Source: Marinicella gelatinilytica
Lineage (GTDB): Bacteria; Pseudomonadota; Gammaproteobacteria; Xanthomonadales; Marinicellaceae
Direction of reading: 5' to 3'
Length of the DNA: 45,947 nt
Assembly: GCF_026410405.1 (NCBI RefSeq)
Contig: NZ_JAPMLN010000019.1
Location: 1-45,947 of the forward strand
The number at the start of each line of letters is the position of its first letter. Position 1 is the first letter of the stretch. A program made the position numbers and the translations under genes. The notes beneath the pieces are model-generated. The model made no database searches. It had not been told where the DNA came from and was given only the letters and a program-made list of their open reading frames with translations. Shown piece by piece: positions 18,055 to 24,673 of the stretch.

Positions 18055-18525
18055 ATGTCAATAAACACAGGAATAAAAGCAGAAAGTCGCAGTGAAATCG
18101 TTGAAGGTTTGAGTAAACTTTTGGCCGATACGTACACACTTTATTTAAAAACCCATAACTACCATTGGAACGTAACCGGCCCCATGTTTAATACCTTACA
18201 TGCCATGTTTGAGGAACATTACACTGAATTGGCGGAAGCGGTCGATGTGATTGCCGAACGCATCCGTGCATTGGGAGAATTTGCCCCCGGTTCTTATCAC
18301 GCATTCTCAAAACTCACCGATGTCAAAGAAGAAACTGAAGTGCCTGAAGCCACACAAATGATTCAGAACTTACTGGATTCTCATGAAACGGTTATTCGTC
18401 ACGCCCGCAAAGTGGTTACCTCAGATGCCATCGAAGGAGATGAAGTGAGTGCCGATATCTTAACGCAAAGAATGGATTTTCATGAAAAAACCGCTTGGAT
18501 GCTGCGCTCATTACTGGATCAATAA
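18055..18525 (+). CDS. dps: Dps-family DNA-protecting ferritin
   Basis: 156-aa mini-ferritin that forms 12-mers, oxidises iron with hydrogen peroxide and protects DNA. Ferroxidase signature: YLKTHNYHWNVTGPMFNTLHAMFEEHYTEL..DVIAERIRALG, with the intersubunit iron-ligand residues (HNYHW His, and Asp/Glu of the MFEEHY and DVIAE helices). The N-terminus is short and only mildly basic, so direct DNA binding through a tail is uncertain. AGGAT precedes the start. Monocistronic: own promoter and a strong terminator. Confidence 0.93.
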   Translation: MSINTGIKAESRSEIVEGLSKLLADTYTLYLKTHNYHWNVTGPMFNTLHAMFEEHYTELAEAVDVIAERIRALGEFAPGSYHAFSKLTDVKEETEVPEATQMIQNLLDSHETVIRHARKVVTSDAIEGDEVSADILTQRMDFHEKTAWMLRSLLDQ

Positions 18526-18547
18526 TCGACCCAGTCATATGCTAAAC

Positions 18548-18577
18548 AAAAGGAACCGATTTAACGGTTCCTTTTTT
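18548..18577. terminator. dps terminator (bidirectional)
   Basis: AAAAGGAACCG (18548-18558) and CGGTTCCTTTT pair around ATTTAA, with a T run on the plus strand and TTTTGTTT on the minus strand. It separates the convergent dps and HPF-like genes. Confidence 0.88.
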
Positions 18578-18620
18578 TATGCCCGAATATTTCTAAAACC
18601 TTTCGGGCTAAAATCATTTT

Positions 18621-18935
18621 TTAAATTTCGCGACGTTTTTCTACTGTTTTTCGTACCGAACGGGTCACCCGATCAGCCGCGCCATCAATGGCAGCATGAA
18701 TATTCTTATCACGATGAGTCACTGCAAATGGTTTCAACCCCCGTAACCGCACCTCCATGGTGCAGCGCATATCATCATCACCACCTTTCTGACCATTTTC
18801 ATCGGCCACATGAACCTCAACCCGAGTTACCTGGTCTCTGAAATTATGTAAGGCGTCTGTCATCAGATTTTCTACATAGGTTTGTAAAGATTCTCCGCCC
18901 ACAATATTGTGATCATGATTTACTAAAATTTGCAT
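18621..18935 (-). CDS. HPF/RaiA-like ribosome-associated protein (sigma-54 modulation type)
   Basis: 104 aa from the ATG at 18935, supported by GAGGAGA with a good spacer; the frame upstream to 18980 is not expected to be coding. The sequence (MQILVNHDHNIVGGESLQ..., VTRVEVHVADENGQKGG-DDMRCTMEVRLRGLKPFAVTHRDKNIHAAIDGAADRVTRSVRKTVEKRRE) has the beta-alpha-beta-beta-beta-alpha layout of the HPF/YfiA family, whose members bind the 30S decoding centre and promote hibernation. It lacks a C-terminal dimerisation domain, as in short HPF. Next to dps, both fit stationary-phase survival. Confidence 0.8.
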   Translation of the reverse strand: MQILVNHDHNIVGGESLQTYVENLMTDALHNFRDQVTRVEVHVADENGQKGGDDDMRCTMEVRLRGLKPFAVTHRDKNIHAAIDGAADRVTRSVRKTVEKRREI

Positions 18936-19173
18936 AGGGTTCTCCTCAATAAAAAAACAATTTGGCATAGTCTGCCACATAACTTAATTTTGGGGGCTAA
19001 TTAATTAATTTCAAACCAAAATGTGTCATACATCTGATTAATTAAGTTTTTACCAAAGTACTTTAAACAACCTTTGAATAAAAAGTCCAAAACTGATATT
19101 GGCTTTTTTTTGATAGGCATTGACTGAGCGATTAATCCATTACAAATCACCTCACAAAATTTCAATAAAACCC

Positions 19174-19201
19174 TTGCCATTAAAAATAAATAACTTATAC
19201 T
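19174..19201 (+). promoter_or_regulatory. Predicted tRNA-Leu promoter
   Basis: TTGCCA (19174-19179) and TATACT (19196-19201) with a 16-bp spacer, ending 12 bp before the mature tRNA start. Confidence 0.5.
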
Positions 19202-19213
19202 TATGCCTCCCTT

Positions 19214-19300
19214 GCCGGGGTGGCGGAATTGGTAGACGCGCCGGATTCAAAATCCGGTTCCTTTGCGGGAGTGAGAGTTCGATTCTCTCCCTCGGCACCA
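19214..19300 (+). tRNA. tRNA-Leu (anticodon CAA)
   Basis: 87 nt with encoded CCA. The acceptor stem pairs GCCGGGG with CCTCGGC (one G-T), the D arm is GGCGGAATTGGTAGACGC, the anticodon stem CCGGA/TCCGG holds loop TTCAAAA (CAA), a long variable arm marks a class II tRNA, and the T arm is GAGAGTTCGATTCTCTC. The last 20 bp double as the left attachment site of the integrated element, so the tRNA remains functional after integration. Confidence 0.96.
19281..19300 (+). repeat. Attachment site, integrase-proximal copy (attL)
   Basis: GATTCTCTCCCTCGGCACCA, the T-arm 3' half, acceptor 3' strand and CCA of tRNA-Leu. An identical 20-bp copy in the same orientation lies at 24674-24693. Flanking bases differ on both sides, so the repeat is exactly 20 bp. 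Confidence 0.93.
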
Positions 19301-19412
19301 TTAGTACCTTTCAAGCAGTATCATAAAACATCACCCTACCCCGCAAACCCCTATAAAACCTACATTTAAGCCTTAATACAGTATCACAAAGGTTCTTTGC
19401 TTCTCATGCCTT

Positions 19413-19435
19413 TTGTTGGTAAACTTGTTGGTAAC
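19413..19435 (+). repeat. Left tandem integrase arm-type sites
   Basis: TTGTTGGTAAA (19413-19423) and TTGTTGGTAAC (19425-19435), direct repeats with a 12-bp period. They match the pair at 24598-24620 near the other end. Their position inside attL and copy number fit integrase N-terminal-domain (arm) binding sites; binding itself is inferred. Confidence 0.7.
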
Positions 19436-19476
19436 TTTGAAATAACCCAGTGTGGACAGGGTGTTTTTTAGTCGGA

Positions 19477-19575
19477 GTTACCAACAAACACCGCTGAAAG
19501 CTAACTATACCAGCGTTTAAAAATGGTAACAAAAAACAAAAGTTACCAACAAACGCCAAAAATAGTTACCAACAA
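19477..19575 (-). repeat. Three inverted arm-type sites upstream of the integrase
   Basis: GTTACCAACAA occurs at 19477-19487, 19542-19552 and 19565-19575, the inverse of the tandem pair. The last copy ends on the A of the integrase ATG, so integrase binding here could also repress its own expression. Confidence 0.7.
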
Positions 19576-20780
19576 TGAAGCTAAACATAAGCACCATTAG
19601 ATCAGCTAAACCCAAAGCAAAGCCCTACAAGCTAAGCGATGGCAAGGGCTTGTTTCTTTTGGTCAATAAAAATGGTTCTAAATGGTGGCGGTTTAGTTAC
19701 CGTTTTAACAACAAACAAAAAACCTTATCAATGGGTGTTTTCCCGGACACCGGATTGGCCGAAGCCCGGCGAAAGGTAGACCAAGCCAGACAGCTGATTG
19801 CCGATGGCAAAGACCCAGCAGAAAAACGCAAAGAAGCCAAAGCAAAAAAGATGGGTGCCGATGCCTTTGAAACAATCGCCAGAAAATGGATAAACACACA
19901 ATCCAATGAATGGAGTGAAAGCCATACAAAATCCGTTATTGTTTCACTTGAACAAAACATTTTCCCACAAATTGGCCATGAGCCTATCAAAGACATTACC
20001 CCACTTCGTTTAATAACCGTATTAAGACAAATTGAAAGCCGTGGTTCTTTGGAAATGTTAAAAAAGGTGCGCCAGCGATGCAATGCAATTTTTGTTTATG
20101 CCAAAATTCATGGCCTGATTGAAAGCAACCCGGCAGAGGGTTTATCGCAAGTCCTACAAAGCCACAAACCCAAAAACTACAACAGCATAAACATAAAAGA
20201 ATTACCCGAACTGATAACCGCCATTAACAGCTACCCACTGGAGCCAACCACCAAAGCAGGTTTACAAGTGGCCTTATATACTTTTCAGCGTACAAACGAA
20301 ATAAGGGGCGCACAGTGGCATGAGTTTGATTTAGATACCGGGCTTTGGACAATACCGGCCGAACGCATGAAAATGAAACGTGAACACATTGTGCCGTTAT
20401 CCAAGCAAGTGATTAAGGTATTAAAAGACCTATACCCGATAACCGGGCATTATCCTTTTGTGTTTGCATCATCACACAAGCCCCAAACCCAGCCATTTAG
20501 TGAAAATGCCATGCTATACGCTTTATACCGTATGGGCTTTCATGGTCGTATGACCGTTCACGGCTTCCGGCACCTTGCCAGCACCACTTTAAACGAATTG
20601 GGCTACGATGGCCGGCATATAGAAAAGCAGTTAAGCCATGAGGATAAGAACGAAGTCCGGGGAGCCTACAACAAGGCAGAGTACCTACCGGCCAGAACTA
20701 AGATGATGCAAGAATGGGCGGACTTTGTGGACAACGCACACACCGGGAAAGTTATCCCAATTAACAGCAAAGCAAATTAA
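19575..20780 (+). CDS. P4-type tyrosine integrase
   Basis: 401-aa site-specific recombinase that would integrate and excise the element at tRNA-Leu. N-terminal arm-DNA-binding domain (DUF4102 type: KPYKLSDGKGLFLLV...KWWRFSYRF...SMGVFPDTGLAEAR, residues 1-90), core-binding SAM-like domain (about 100-190), and catalytic domain with TFQRTNEIRGAQW (catalytic Arg), RMKMKREHIVPLS, VHGFRHLAST (HxxR), LSHEDKNEVRGAYN and the nucleophile Tyr in that final motif. All catalytic residues appear present. The start codon abuts a GTTACCAACAA site and no classic ribosome site is visible. A terminator-like hairpin follows the stop. Confidence 0.95.
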   Translation: MKLNISTIRSAKPKAKPYKLSDGKGLFLLVNKNGSKWWRFSYRFNNKQKTLSMGVFPDTGLAEARRKVDQARQLIADGKDPAEKRKEAKAKKMGADAFETIARKWINTQSNEWSESHTKSVIVSLEQNIFPQIGHEPIKDITPLRLITVLRQIESRGSLEMLKKVRQRCNAIFVYAKIHGLIESNPAEGLSQVLQSHKPKNYNSINIKELPELITAINSYPLEPTTKAGLQVALYTFQRTNEIRGAQWHEFDLDTGLWTIPAERMKMKREHIVPLSKQVIKVLKDLYPITGHYPFVFASSHKPQTQPFSENAMLYALYRMGFHGRMTVHGFRHLASTTLNELGYDGRHIEKQLSHEDKNEVRGAYNKAEYLPARTKMMQEWADFVDNAHTGKVIPINSKAN

Positions 20781-20789
20781 AATAAGCAT

Positions 20790-20850
20790 AACCAAGCCAT
20801 AGGTTAGCTACTGAACAGCGGACACTTTCACCGCCTTGGCTTGGTTCTTT
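20790..20850 (+). terminator. Probable integrase terminator
   Basis: AACCAAGCC (20790-20798) pairs with GGCTTGGTT (20838-20846), followed by CTTTTCT. The loop holds a smaller GCGG/CCGC hairpin. The long loop makes this moderate evidence. Confidence 0.5.
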
Positions 20851-20880
20851 TCTGAAAGCGATCACTGGAAAGGGTGAGCA

Positions 20881-21807
20881 ATGCCAGCCGACAAAGACAC
20901 AAACAAACCTTATTATTTATCCGAAAATCAAAAAAAACTTACTAATGGAATTATTTTTAAAAAGGACATTAAAAATTATAAGCCACATAACGATAAGCAT
21001 TTACCAGATTGGTTTAAATTTGGCTTATATGAAGATTTGCAAAAATATAAAGATTTATCAGAATGGGCATTTGAATTTGCTATTCGTGGCGGTCATTTGG
21101 ATAGCACTGAATTTGCAGAATCAAGCGGTGGTTACACTGTTAGTAAGAATAAACGCCAGCTGATGTGGGAAAATGGTGTTTTTTATGACAGCTTTGGAAA
21201 TACTTCACAGCGAATTACTAAATATCTTGAAAGCCAACAACAAATTTTATTAAGCAGGTATGGTGCAAATAAAATTGATGACGCAAATAGCATTTCGGAT
21301 AGTGCAAAAGCGTGGTGTTCAATATTTTATCAACCAGATACAAAGTTTATATATCAAACCTTTAATGGTGAAACTTTAAAGTTTGAATTTCCGGATATTG
21401 AAAGCTGTATCAAGTATCAATCAGGAAAGCGATTTATTGATGAAATGGGCGCATCTTTTCTTGTAAACCTTAAAATGCCTACTAAGAGAATAATCAAAGA
21501 ATTAGAAAAACGTATAGATAACTTAAAAAATGAAAGACAAATAAGACCATACAGAACAATGAATAAAGCACAGCCCCTTAAATGGTCACAGGCATTAGCG
21601 GTATGGGATTTAAACAAATACGGGATTAAACCAAAAATCATACAAAATAGAGTTATAGCAAAATGGCATGATGATTTTCCAATATTAGGATTAGATGCCA
21701 CAGAAAAGCCTTTACAAAAAATGTATGAAAATAGATACAAACTTGCACAAAGAATGATTACCACAGACTGGAAAAAAATATCAGGCAATATTGATATGAC
21801 CCCTTAA
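20881..21807 (+). CDS. Element-encoded 308-aa protein, possibly DUF6387-like
   Basis: 308 aa, markedly Lys/Asn-rich and AT-rich in codons compared with chromosomal neighbours. No signal peptide or membrane segment. The N-terminal LPDWFKFGLYEDLQKYKDLSEWAFEFAIRGG pattern recalls DUF6387 proteins (WFDLxxY start, found beside tyrosine integrases), but this is recognition by eye. A predicted helical segment with Lys/Glu alternation (about 200-225, RIIKELEKRIDNLKNERQIRP) is followed by KWSQALAVWDLNKYGIKPKIIQNRV, which resembles a winged-helix-like or DNA-associated motif. Function unknown. GGAAAGGGTGAG precedes the ATG. It lies between the integrase and alpA as its own unit. Confidence 0.7.
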   Translation: MPADKDTNKPYYLSENQKKLTNGIIFKKDIKNYKPHNDKHLPDWFKFGLYEDLQKYKDLSEWAFEFAIRGGHLDSTEFAESSGGYTVSKNKRQLMWENGVFYDSFGNTSQRITKYLESQQQILLSRYGANKIDDANSISDSAKAWCSIFYQPDTKFIYQTFNGETLKFEFPDIESCIKYQSGKRFIDEMGASFLVNLKMPTKRIIKELEKRIDNLKNERQIRPYRTMNKAQPLKWSQALAVWDLNKYGIKPKIIQNRVIAKWHDDFPILGLDATEKPLQKMYENRYKLAQRMITTDWKKISGNIDMTP

Positions 21808-21844
21808 AATATTTTTTTTGCAGGGGTATTTCTACTAATTTACC

Positions 21845-21885
21845 ACCTTATCATTGATACCACATTAACACATATAAGGTATCAA
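21845..21885 (+). promoter_or_regulatory. Overlapping inverted repeats directly before alpA
   Basis: Two mutually exclusive pairings share the same bases: ACCTTAT (21845-21851) with ATAAGGT (21874-21880), and TTGATACC (21854-21861) with GGTATCAA (21878-21885). The second ends 2 bp before the alpA ATG and includes its AAGG ribosome-site region. Either a DNA operator for a dimeric regulator or alternative leader hairpins is possible. Confidence 0.5.
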
Positions 21886-21887
21886 AC

Positions 21888-22088
21888 ATGAACACACAAA
21901 CCCAGTACCTAAGACCTAAAGCAGTTTGCGAACTGTTATCTATTTCAAAAGCCACTTTATACAGATGGACAAATAAAGGCCATTTCCCCAAACCCGTTAA
22001 ATTGGGTGACCGGGCAGTCGGTTATGACATAGTCGACATTCAAGACTTTCTAAAAGAAAGGAAAGGAGTTAGTGATCATGCCGAATAA
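21888..22088 (+). CDS. AlpA-family excisionase/transcriptional regulator
   Basis: 66 aa, MerR-like winged-helix HTH of the AlpA type: YLRPKAVCELLSISKATLYRWTNKGHFPKPVKLGDRAVGYDIVDIQDFLKERK. AlpA of prophage CP4-57 and P4 Vis activate integrase/excision or other element genes. Its own leader has inverted repeats that could be its operator. It is the first gene of a tightly overlapping four-gene set: its end overlaps the next gene by 11 bp, and an AAAGGAG ribosome site for that gene lies within its last codons. Confidence 0.9.
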   Translation: MNTQTQYLRPKAVCELLSISKATLYRWTNKGHFPKPVKLGDRAVGYDIVDIQDFLKERKGVSDHAE

Positions 22089-22464
22089 TCAATTTAAAGC
22101 CGATAATAATGGCCGTGACGGTCATTCTACGCAACCAATAGGCATTAACCCTACCTACCCCACAGCAAGGGGCGGTTATTCTTATCAAACCCCCTACACA
22201 ATGGGTTTGCAGAAAAATAAATCACCGATTGAAAGGGCACAAGATAAGCCAACCAGTTTACGGCTGGCCATTAATGCTAAGTGTTTTGATTGCGTTGGTT
22301 GCGGTTTTGATCCAAACCCACAAAATGAAATACGGAATTGCCAGATAAAGGATTGTTCACTGTGGAATTTAAGACCTTACCAAAATAAAAAACCCGTACA
22401 GACTTTGGCGAGTGGCACGGGTTTTAATACGAAGCATGGAGATTTAAAAAATGATATTCAATAA
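22078..22464 (+). CDS. Small Cys-cluster protein of phage-like type
   Basis: 128 aa from ATG 22078 (AAAGGAG with 9-bp spacer); a GTG two codons earlier is too close to that ribosome site. The central segment AINAKCFDCVGCGFDPNPQNEIRNCQIKDCSLWNLRPYQ carries five Cys in the pattern CxxCxxC...CxxxxC followed by a LWxxRPY motif. That layout resembles small zinc-binding proteins common in phage genomes (AKCLDC...VxxCxxxxCPLWPYR). The N-terminal 60 residues are polar and probably disordered. Role unknown; zinc-mediated nucleic-acid or protein binding is an inference. Confidence 0.7.
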   Translation: MPNNQFKADNNGRDGHSTQPIGINPTYPTARGGYSYQTPYTMGLQKNKSPIERAQDKPTSLRLAINAKCFDCVGCGFDPNPQNEIRNCQIKDCSLWNLRPYQNKKPVQTLASGTGFNTKHGDLKNDIQ

Positions 22465-22849
22465 ACCAACCAAGCCCCAGCATTTTAACACAGGCAAACT
22501 ACAAAAGCATGATGCCAGAGCAACAACCAAGCAAGGCTTGATAAGTCGCTATGCCCGGGTTTTGTTTGAAGCCATGCCGATTCTTAACAAAGCCTTTAAA
22601 TCAGACTGCACATTATACCGACAGCACCGATACCGGCTTTTAAACGGCATAAGCGGTACAAACGGCCACAACCTTTATTATTGGCCTGAATTGGGCTTAT
22701 ATGAACTTGAAGTGCCATATAACCAAGGGTTAAGCAGTCACAAGATTAACGACACCGGCATGATGGCTAAATGGCTTTATGAATGTGGAGAAGCCCCAGA
22801 CATACAAACCGCCATAAACCAATTAAATAACTGGGTGGCTTATGAGTAA
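22451..22849 (+). CDS. Unrecognised 132-aa element protein
   Basis: 132 aa, no family recognised. Features: basic N-terminus, an aromatic-rich middle (TLYRQHRYRLLNGISGTNGHNLYYWPELGLYELEVPY), then a helical C-terminus (MMAKWLYECGEAPDIQTAINQLNNWVAYE). Soluble; no signal peptide or membrane segment. It overlaps the upstream gene by 14 bp and the downstream gene by 8 bp, and GGAG lies about 9 bp before the ATG, so it is translated as part of the alpA set. Such compact overlap argues for a real gene. Confidence 0.65.
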   Translation: MIFNKPTKPQHFNTGKLQKHDARATTKQGLISRYARVLFEAMPILNKAFKSDCTLYRQHRYRLLNGISGTNGHNLYYWPELGLYELEVPYNQGLSSHKINDTGMMAKWLYECGEAPDIQTAINQLNNWVAYE

Positions 22850-23303
22850 CATTGTAGAACTTAATTGGTCAAATCCACCCAAAGGTGCCAAGTTTGAATA
22901 TAACGGCTGGGAAAGAATACCTAAAGGCGAATATGAAGCATCTTTTCTAACTTGGACTACTTTTAGAATGGGTGGAATGAGCCGTGTTATATGGTTATTT
23001 TCTATAACAGACATGGGCAAATATTTTAATAAGACCATACCCATGTTTTTTAATGCAAAACTAAAAAAACGTACAGGATTACGGGGGCATTTTAAGCCCC
23101 CACCACGCGGTAAACTATTAAAGATTTATTACAAACTTAGACCGCATGACCCAGAGTTAAAAAGACTGGATAGAATCCCATTAACCAAACTTGAAAGCAA
23201 AATTTACAAAATTAAGGTTGTTGATGTGACCCATGACTACCAGCAAAACCCATTGCCAGAGCAGATGATTTATTCTAAAGTCGATGATGTGGAACTTATT
23301 TGA
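22842..23303 (+). CDS. Unrecognised 153-aa element protein, predicted mainly beta
   Basis: 153 aa, no named family recognised. It begins with a beta-rich half (KFEYNGWERIPKGEYEASFLTWTTF, SRVIWLFSITDMGKYFNKTIPMFFNAKL), has a basic loop (KKRTGLRGHFKPPPRGKLLKIYYKLRP) and ends YKIKVVDVTHDYQQNPLPEQMIYSKVDDVELI. The alternation of strands with basic and aromatic residues would fit an OB-fold nucleic-acid-binding protein, as in phage-type single-strand-binding proteins, but this is only a structural guess. Last gene of the coupled alpA set; the structured noncoding region follows. Confidence 0.65.
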   Translation: MSNIVELNWSNPPKGAKFEYNGWERIPKGEYEASFLTWTTFRMGGMSRVIWLFSITDMGKYFNKTIPMFFNAKLKKRTGLRGHFKPPPRGKLLKIYYKLRPHDPELKRLDRIPLTKLESKIYKIKVVDVTHDYQQNPLPEQMIYSKVDDVELI

Positions 23304-23499
23304 TTTTAACCAGTGGAGTTATTGGCAAATCATTCATTTAAGTTTGTTTTAGTTATAGTTTTAGCTAAAGCCACAGTTAGAGCTACTTAAAAACCCTTTC
23401 AAACCATTGGGTTTATTGGCTTATAACATGAATGGCTTGGCAACCAAATTTACCTTTGGATTAAATATAGCAGGTAAATATCTAACCACTTAGCTACGG
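23304..23499. other. Gene-free stretch of the element, proximal part
   Basis: No ORF with a ribosome site. It contains short imperfect direct repeats (AGTTATAG, TTTAGCTAAAG, AGTTAGAGCT) and TTGG/CCAA-rich sequence. No confident structure. Confidence 0.3.
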
Positions 23500-23685
23500 G
23501 TGGTGGCGTTGGCCGATTGAAACAGATCCGGCCAGCCCACCACTTCCAAAAAACATAATCAATGGTTTTATTCTGATAACCAAGTGGCCATAATCACACC
23601 ATGTAGGAATTTATCGACACCGGGGGGCGGTTCAAATCATAGACACACACAAGCGCAATTCGTTAGCCCCCGTGTTGTTTTTGTT
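23500..23685 (+). ncRNA. Candidate structured RNA ending in a terminator-like hairpin
   Basis: Three nested or adjacent stems: GTGGTGG...TGGCCG with CGGCCA...CCACCAC (23500-23543, 13 pairs with a small internal loop); CCACTT (23540-23545) with AAGTGG (23582-23587) enclosing TGGTT/AACCA (an alternative to the first stem); and ACAC-C-GGGGGGC (23617-23628) with GCCCCCGTGT (23666-23675), followed by TGTTTTTGTTT. The last can act as an intrinsic terminator. It could be the 3' end of the alpA-set transcript or an independent RNA; no dedicated promoter is clear. Confidence 0.4.
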
Positions 23686-23737
23686 TCCACAATACAAACA
23701 TTTCAACATTTAACCCAAATACCCATTTTGCGGATAT

Positions 23738-23810
23738 AAAAAAAGCCCTATGGCTAACGAACTACAGGAAAGGGCGCTAAATATAAGCACTACCCCCGCA
23801 TAGTGGCTAC
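23738..23810 (-). ncRNA. Candidate minus-strand small RNA
   Basis: Reading the minus strand from 23810: a hairpin CACTA-loop TGCGGGGG-TAGTG (23805-23788), then GCCCT (23775-23771) pairing with AGGGC (23749-23745) and seven T (23744-23738), an intrinsic-terminator layout. The terminator loop contains TTCGTTAGCC, which recurs in the opposing plus-strand structure at 23659-23668. I cannot identify a convincing promoter, so transcription is unproven. Confidence 0.35.
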
Positions 23811-23881
23811 CCTACGCACTTAAAACCATTAAGCAAGGTCAAGACATGGATTGAGCTGTAAAGACTGATAAGTCTTAATAC

Positions 23882-23909
23882 TTGACACTGTAATGGTAAA
23901 ACGTATAGT
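23882..23909 (+). promoter_or_regulatory. Promoter of the zinc-ribbon gene
   Basis: TTGACA (23882-23887) and TATAGT (23904-23909) with a 16-bp spacer, 21 bp before the ATG. A perfect AAGACT-GATA-AGTCTT hairpin or operator lies just upstream (23861-23876). Confidence 0.6.
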
Positions 23910-23930
23910 TATTAAAATGATGAGGTAAAA

Positions 23931-24440
23931 ATGACTAAACTTATAAACTGTAAAGCATGTTCAAATAAAGTATCTTCAAATGCTAAAACGTGTCCGAAAT
24001 GTGGAAACCCGATAAAGCAGACATCAGTAGTTACTTGGATTATTGGGGGAATGTTTGCCATTGCGTTAGGACTAATGATTTTTATAGATGATAATCCAAA
24101 AACAAGCACTTCAAATAATACCCCAACCACAAAGACTGTTAAATCCAAGTTTAATGTTCCTGACAAAAGCATAGAAGCACAAAACAAAAGAAAGGAATTT
24201 ATTCAAAAACTTATCAATGATGGCTATATTCACAAAGTGGAGATGCCCGGATCATTGCCTCATGTTTTTGTTAAAACTAAATTTTATGACTTAAGCTTTG
24301 ATGATAAGCAATCCTTTTTGTCAATGATTCTGGCTTACTATTTTGTTGATAATAATAATTCAGATATTTTAGTTATTAAGGATTATAAATCTGGTAAAAA
24401 TGTAGGCCAGTATTCTGAAAGGGGATTAAAATTAAATTAA
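23931..24440 (+). CDS. Zinc-ribbon, single-pass membrane protein
   Basis: 169 aa. The N-terminal zinc ribbon is CKACSNKVSSNAKTCPKCG (residues 8-26, two CxxC knuckles). A membrane segment follows (VVTWIIGGMFAIALGLMIFI, about 34-53), then a Thr/Asn/Ser-rich linker and a C-terminal globular domain (about 85-169) containing FIQKLINDGYIHKVEMPGSLPHVFVKTKFYDLSFDDKQSFLSMILAYYF. Its own promoter and GAGG ribosome site separate it from the alpA set. Its location at the distal end of the element is where accessory cargo usually sits. Function unknown. Confidence 0.8.
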   Translation: MTKLINCKACSNKVSSNAKTCPKCGNPIKQTSVVTWIIGGMFAIALGLMIFIDDNPKTSTSNNTPTTKTVKSKFNVPDKSIEAQNKRKEFIQKLINDGYIHKVEMPGSLPHVFVKTKFYDLSFDDKQSFLSMILAYYFVDNNNSDILVIKDYKSGKNVGQYSERGLKLN

Positions 24441-24597
24441 ACAACAACAACCCCATATCTGATAAACCTAACAAGCCTTTACGCTCGACAGCCCCCGTAA
24501 GTCAAAAGCTGGAAAGTACCTTTTTATTTATGGCGGTTTTGTTAGTATCTTATTATCGGTTAATTCAAGACCGATTAAATCAAAGCCTTAAAATCTT

Positions 24598-24620
24598 TTG
24601 TTGGCAACTTCGTTGGTAAC
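24598..24620 (+). repeat. Right tandem integrase arm-type sites
   Basis: TTGTTGGCAAC (24598-24608) and TCGTTGGTAAC (24610-24620), 12-bp period, same orientation as the left pair and 53 bp before the right attachment site. Confidence 0.7.
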
Positions 24621-24673
24621 ATTTAAAAGATTGTTTTTATATCTATTATTATCAATAGCTTGCGAAACGGTGT

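Noticed and set aside
19120-19326. 68-codon frame across the tRNA-Leu gene
   Set aside because: It runs through a well-formed tRNA with no ribosome site, so it is a chance frame.
23621-23640. GGTTCAAATC resembling a tRNA or tmRNA T-loop
   Set aside because: The flanking bases do not form a T stem and no acceptor or anticodon arm is present.
23659-23761. GTTAGCC...GGCTAAC inverted repeat resembling an integron attC
   Set aside because: The order and orientation are opposite to attC (RYYYAAC first, GTTRRRY last), and no integron integrase is present.
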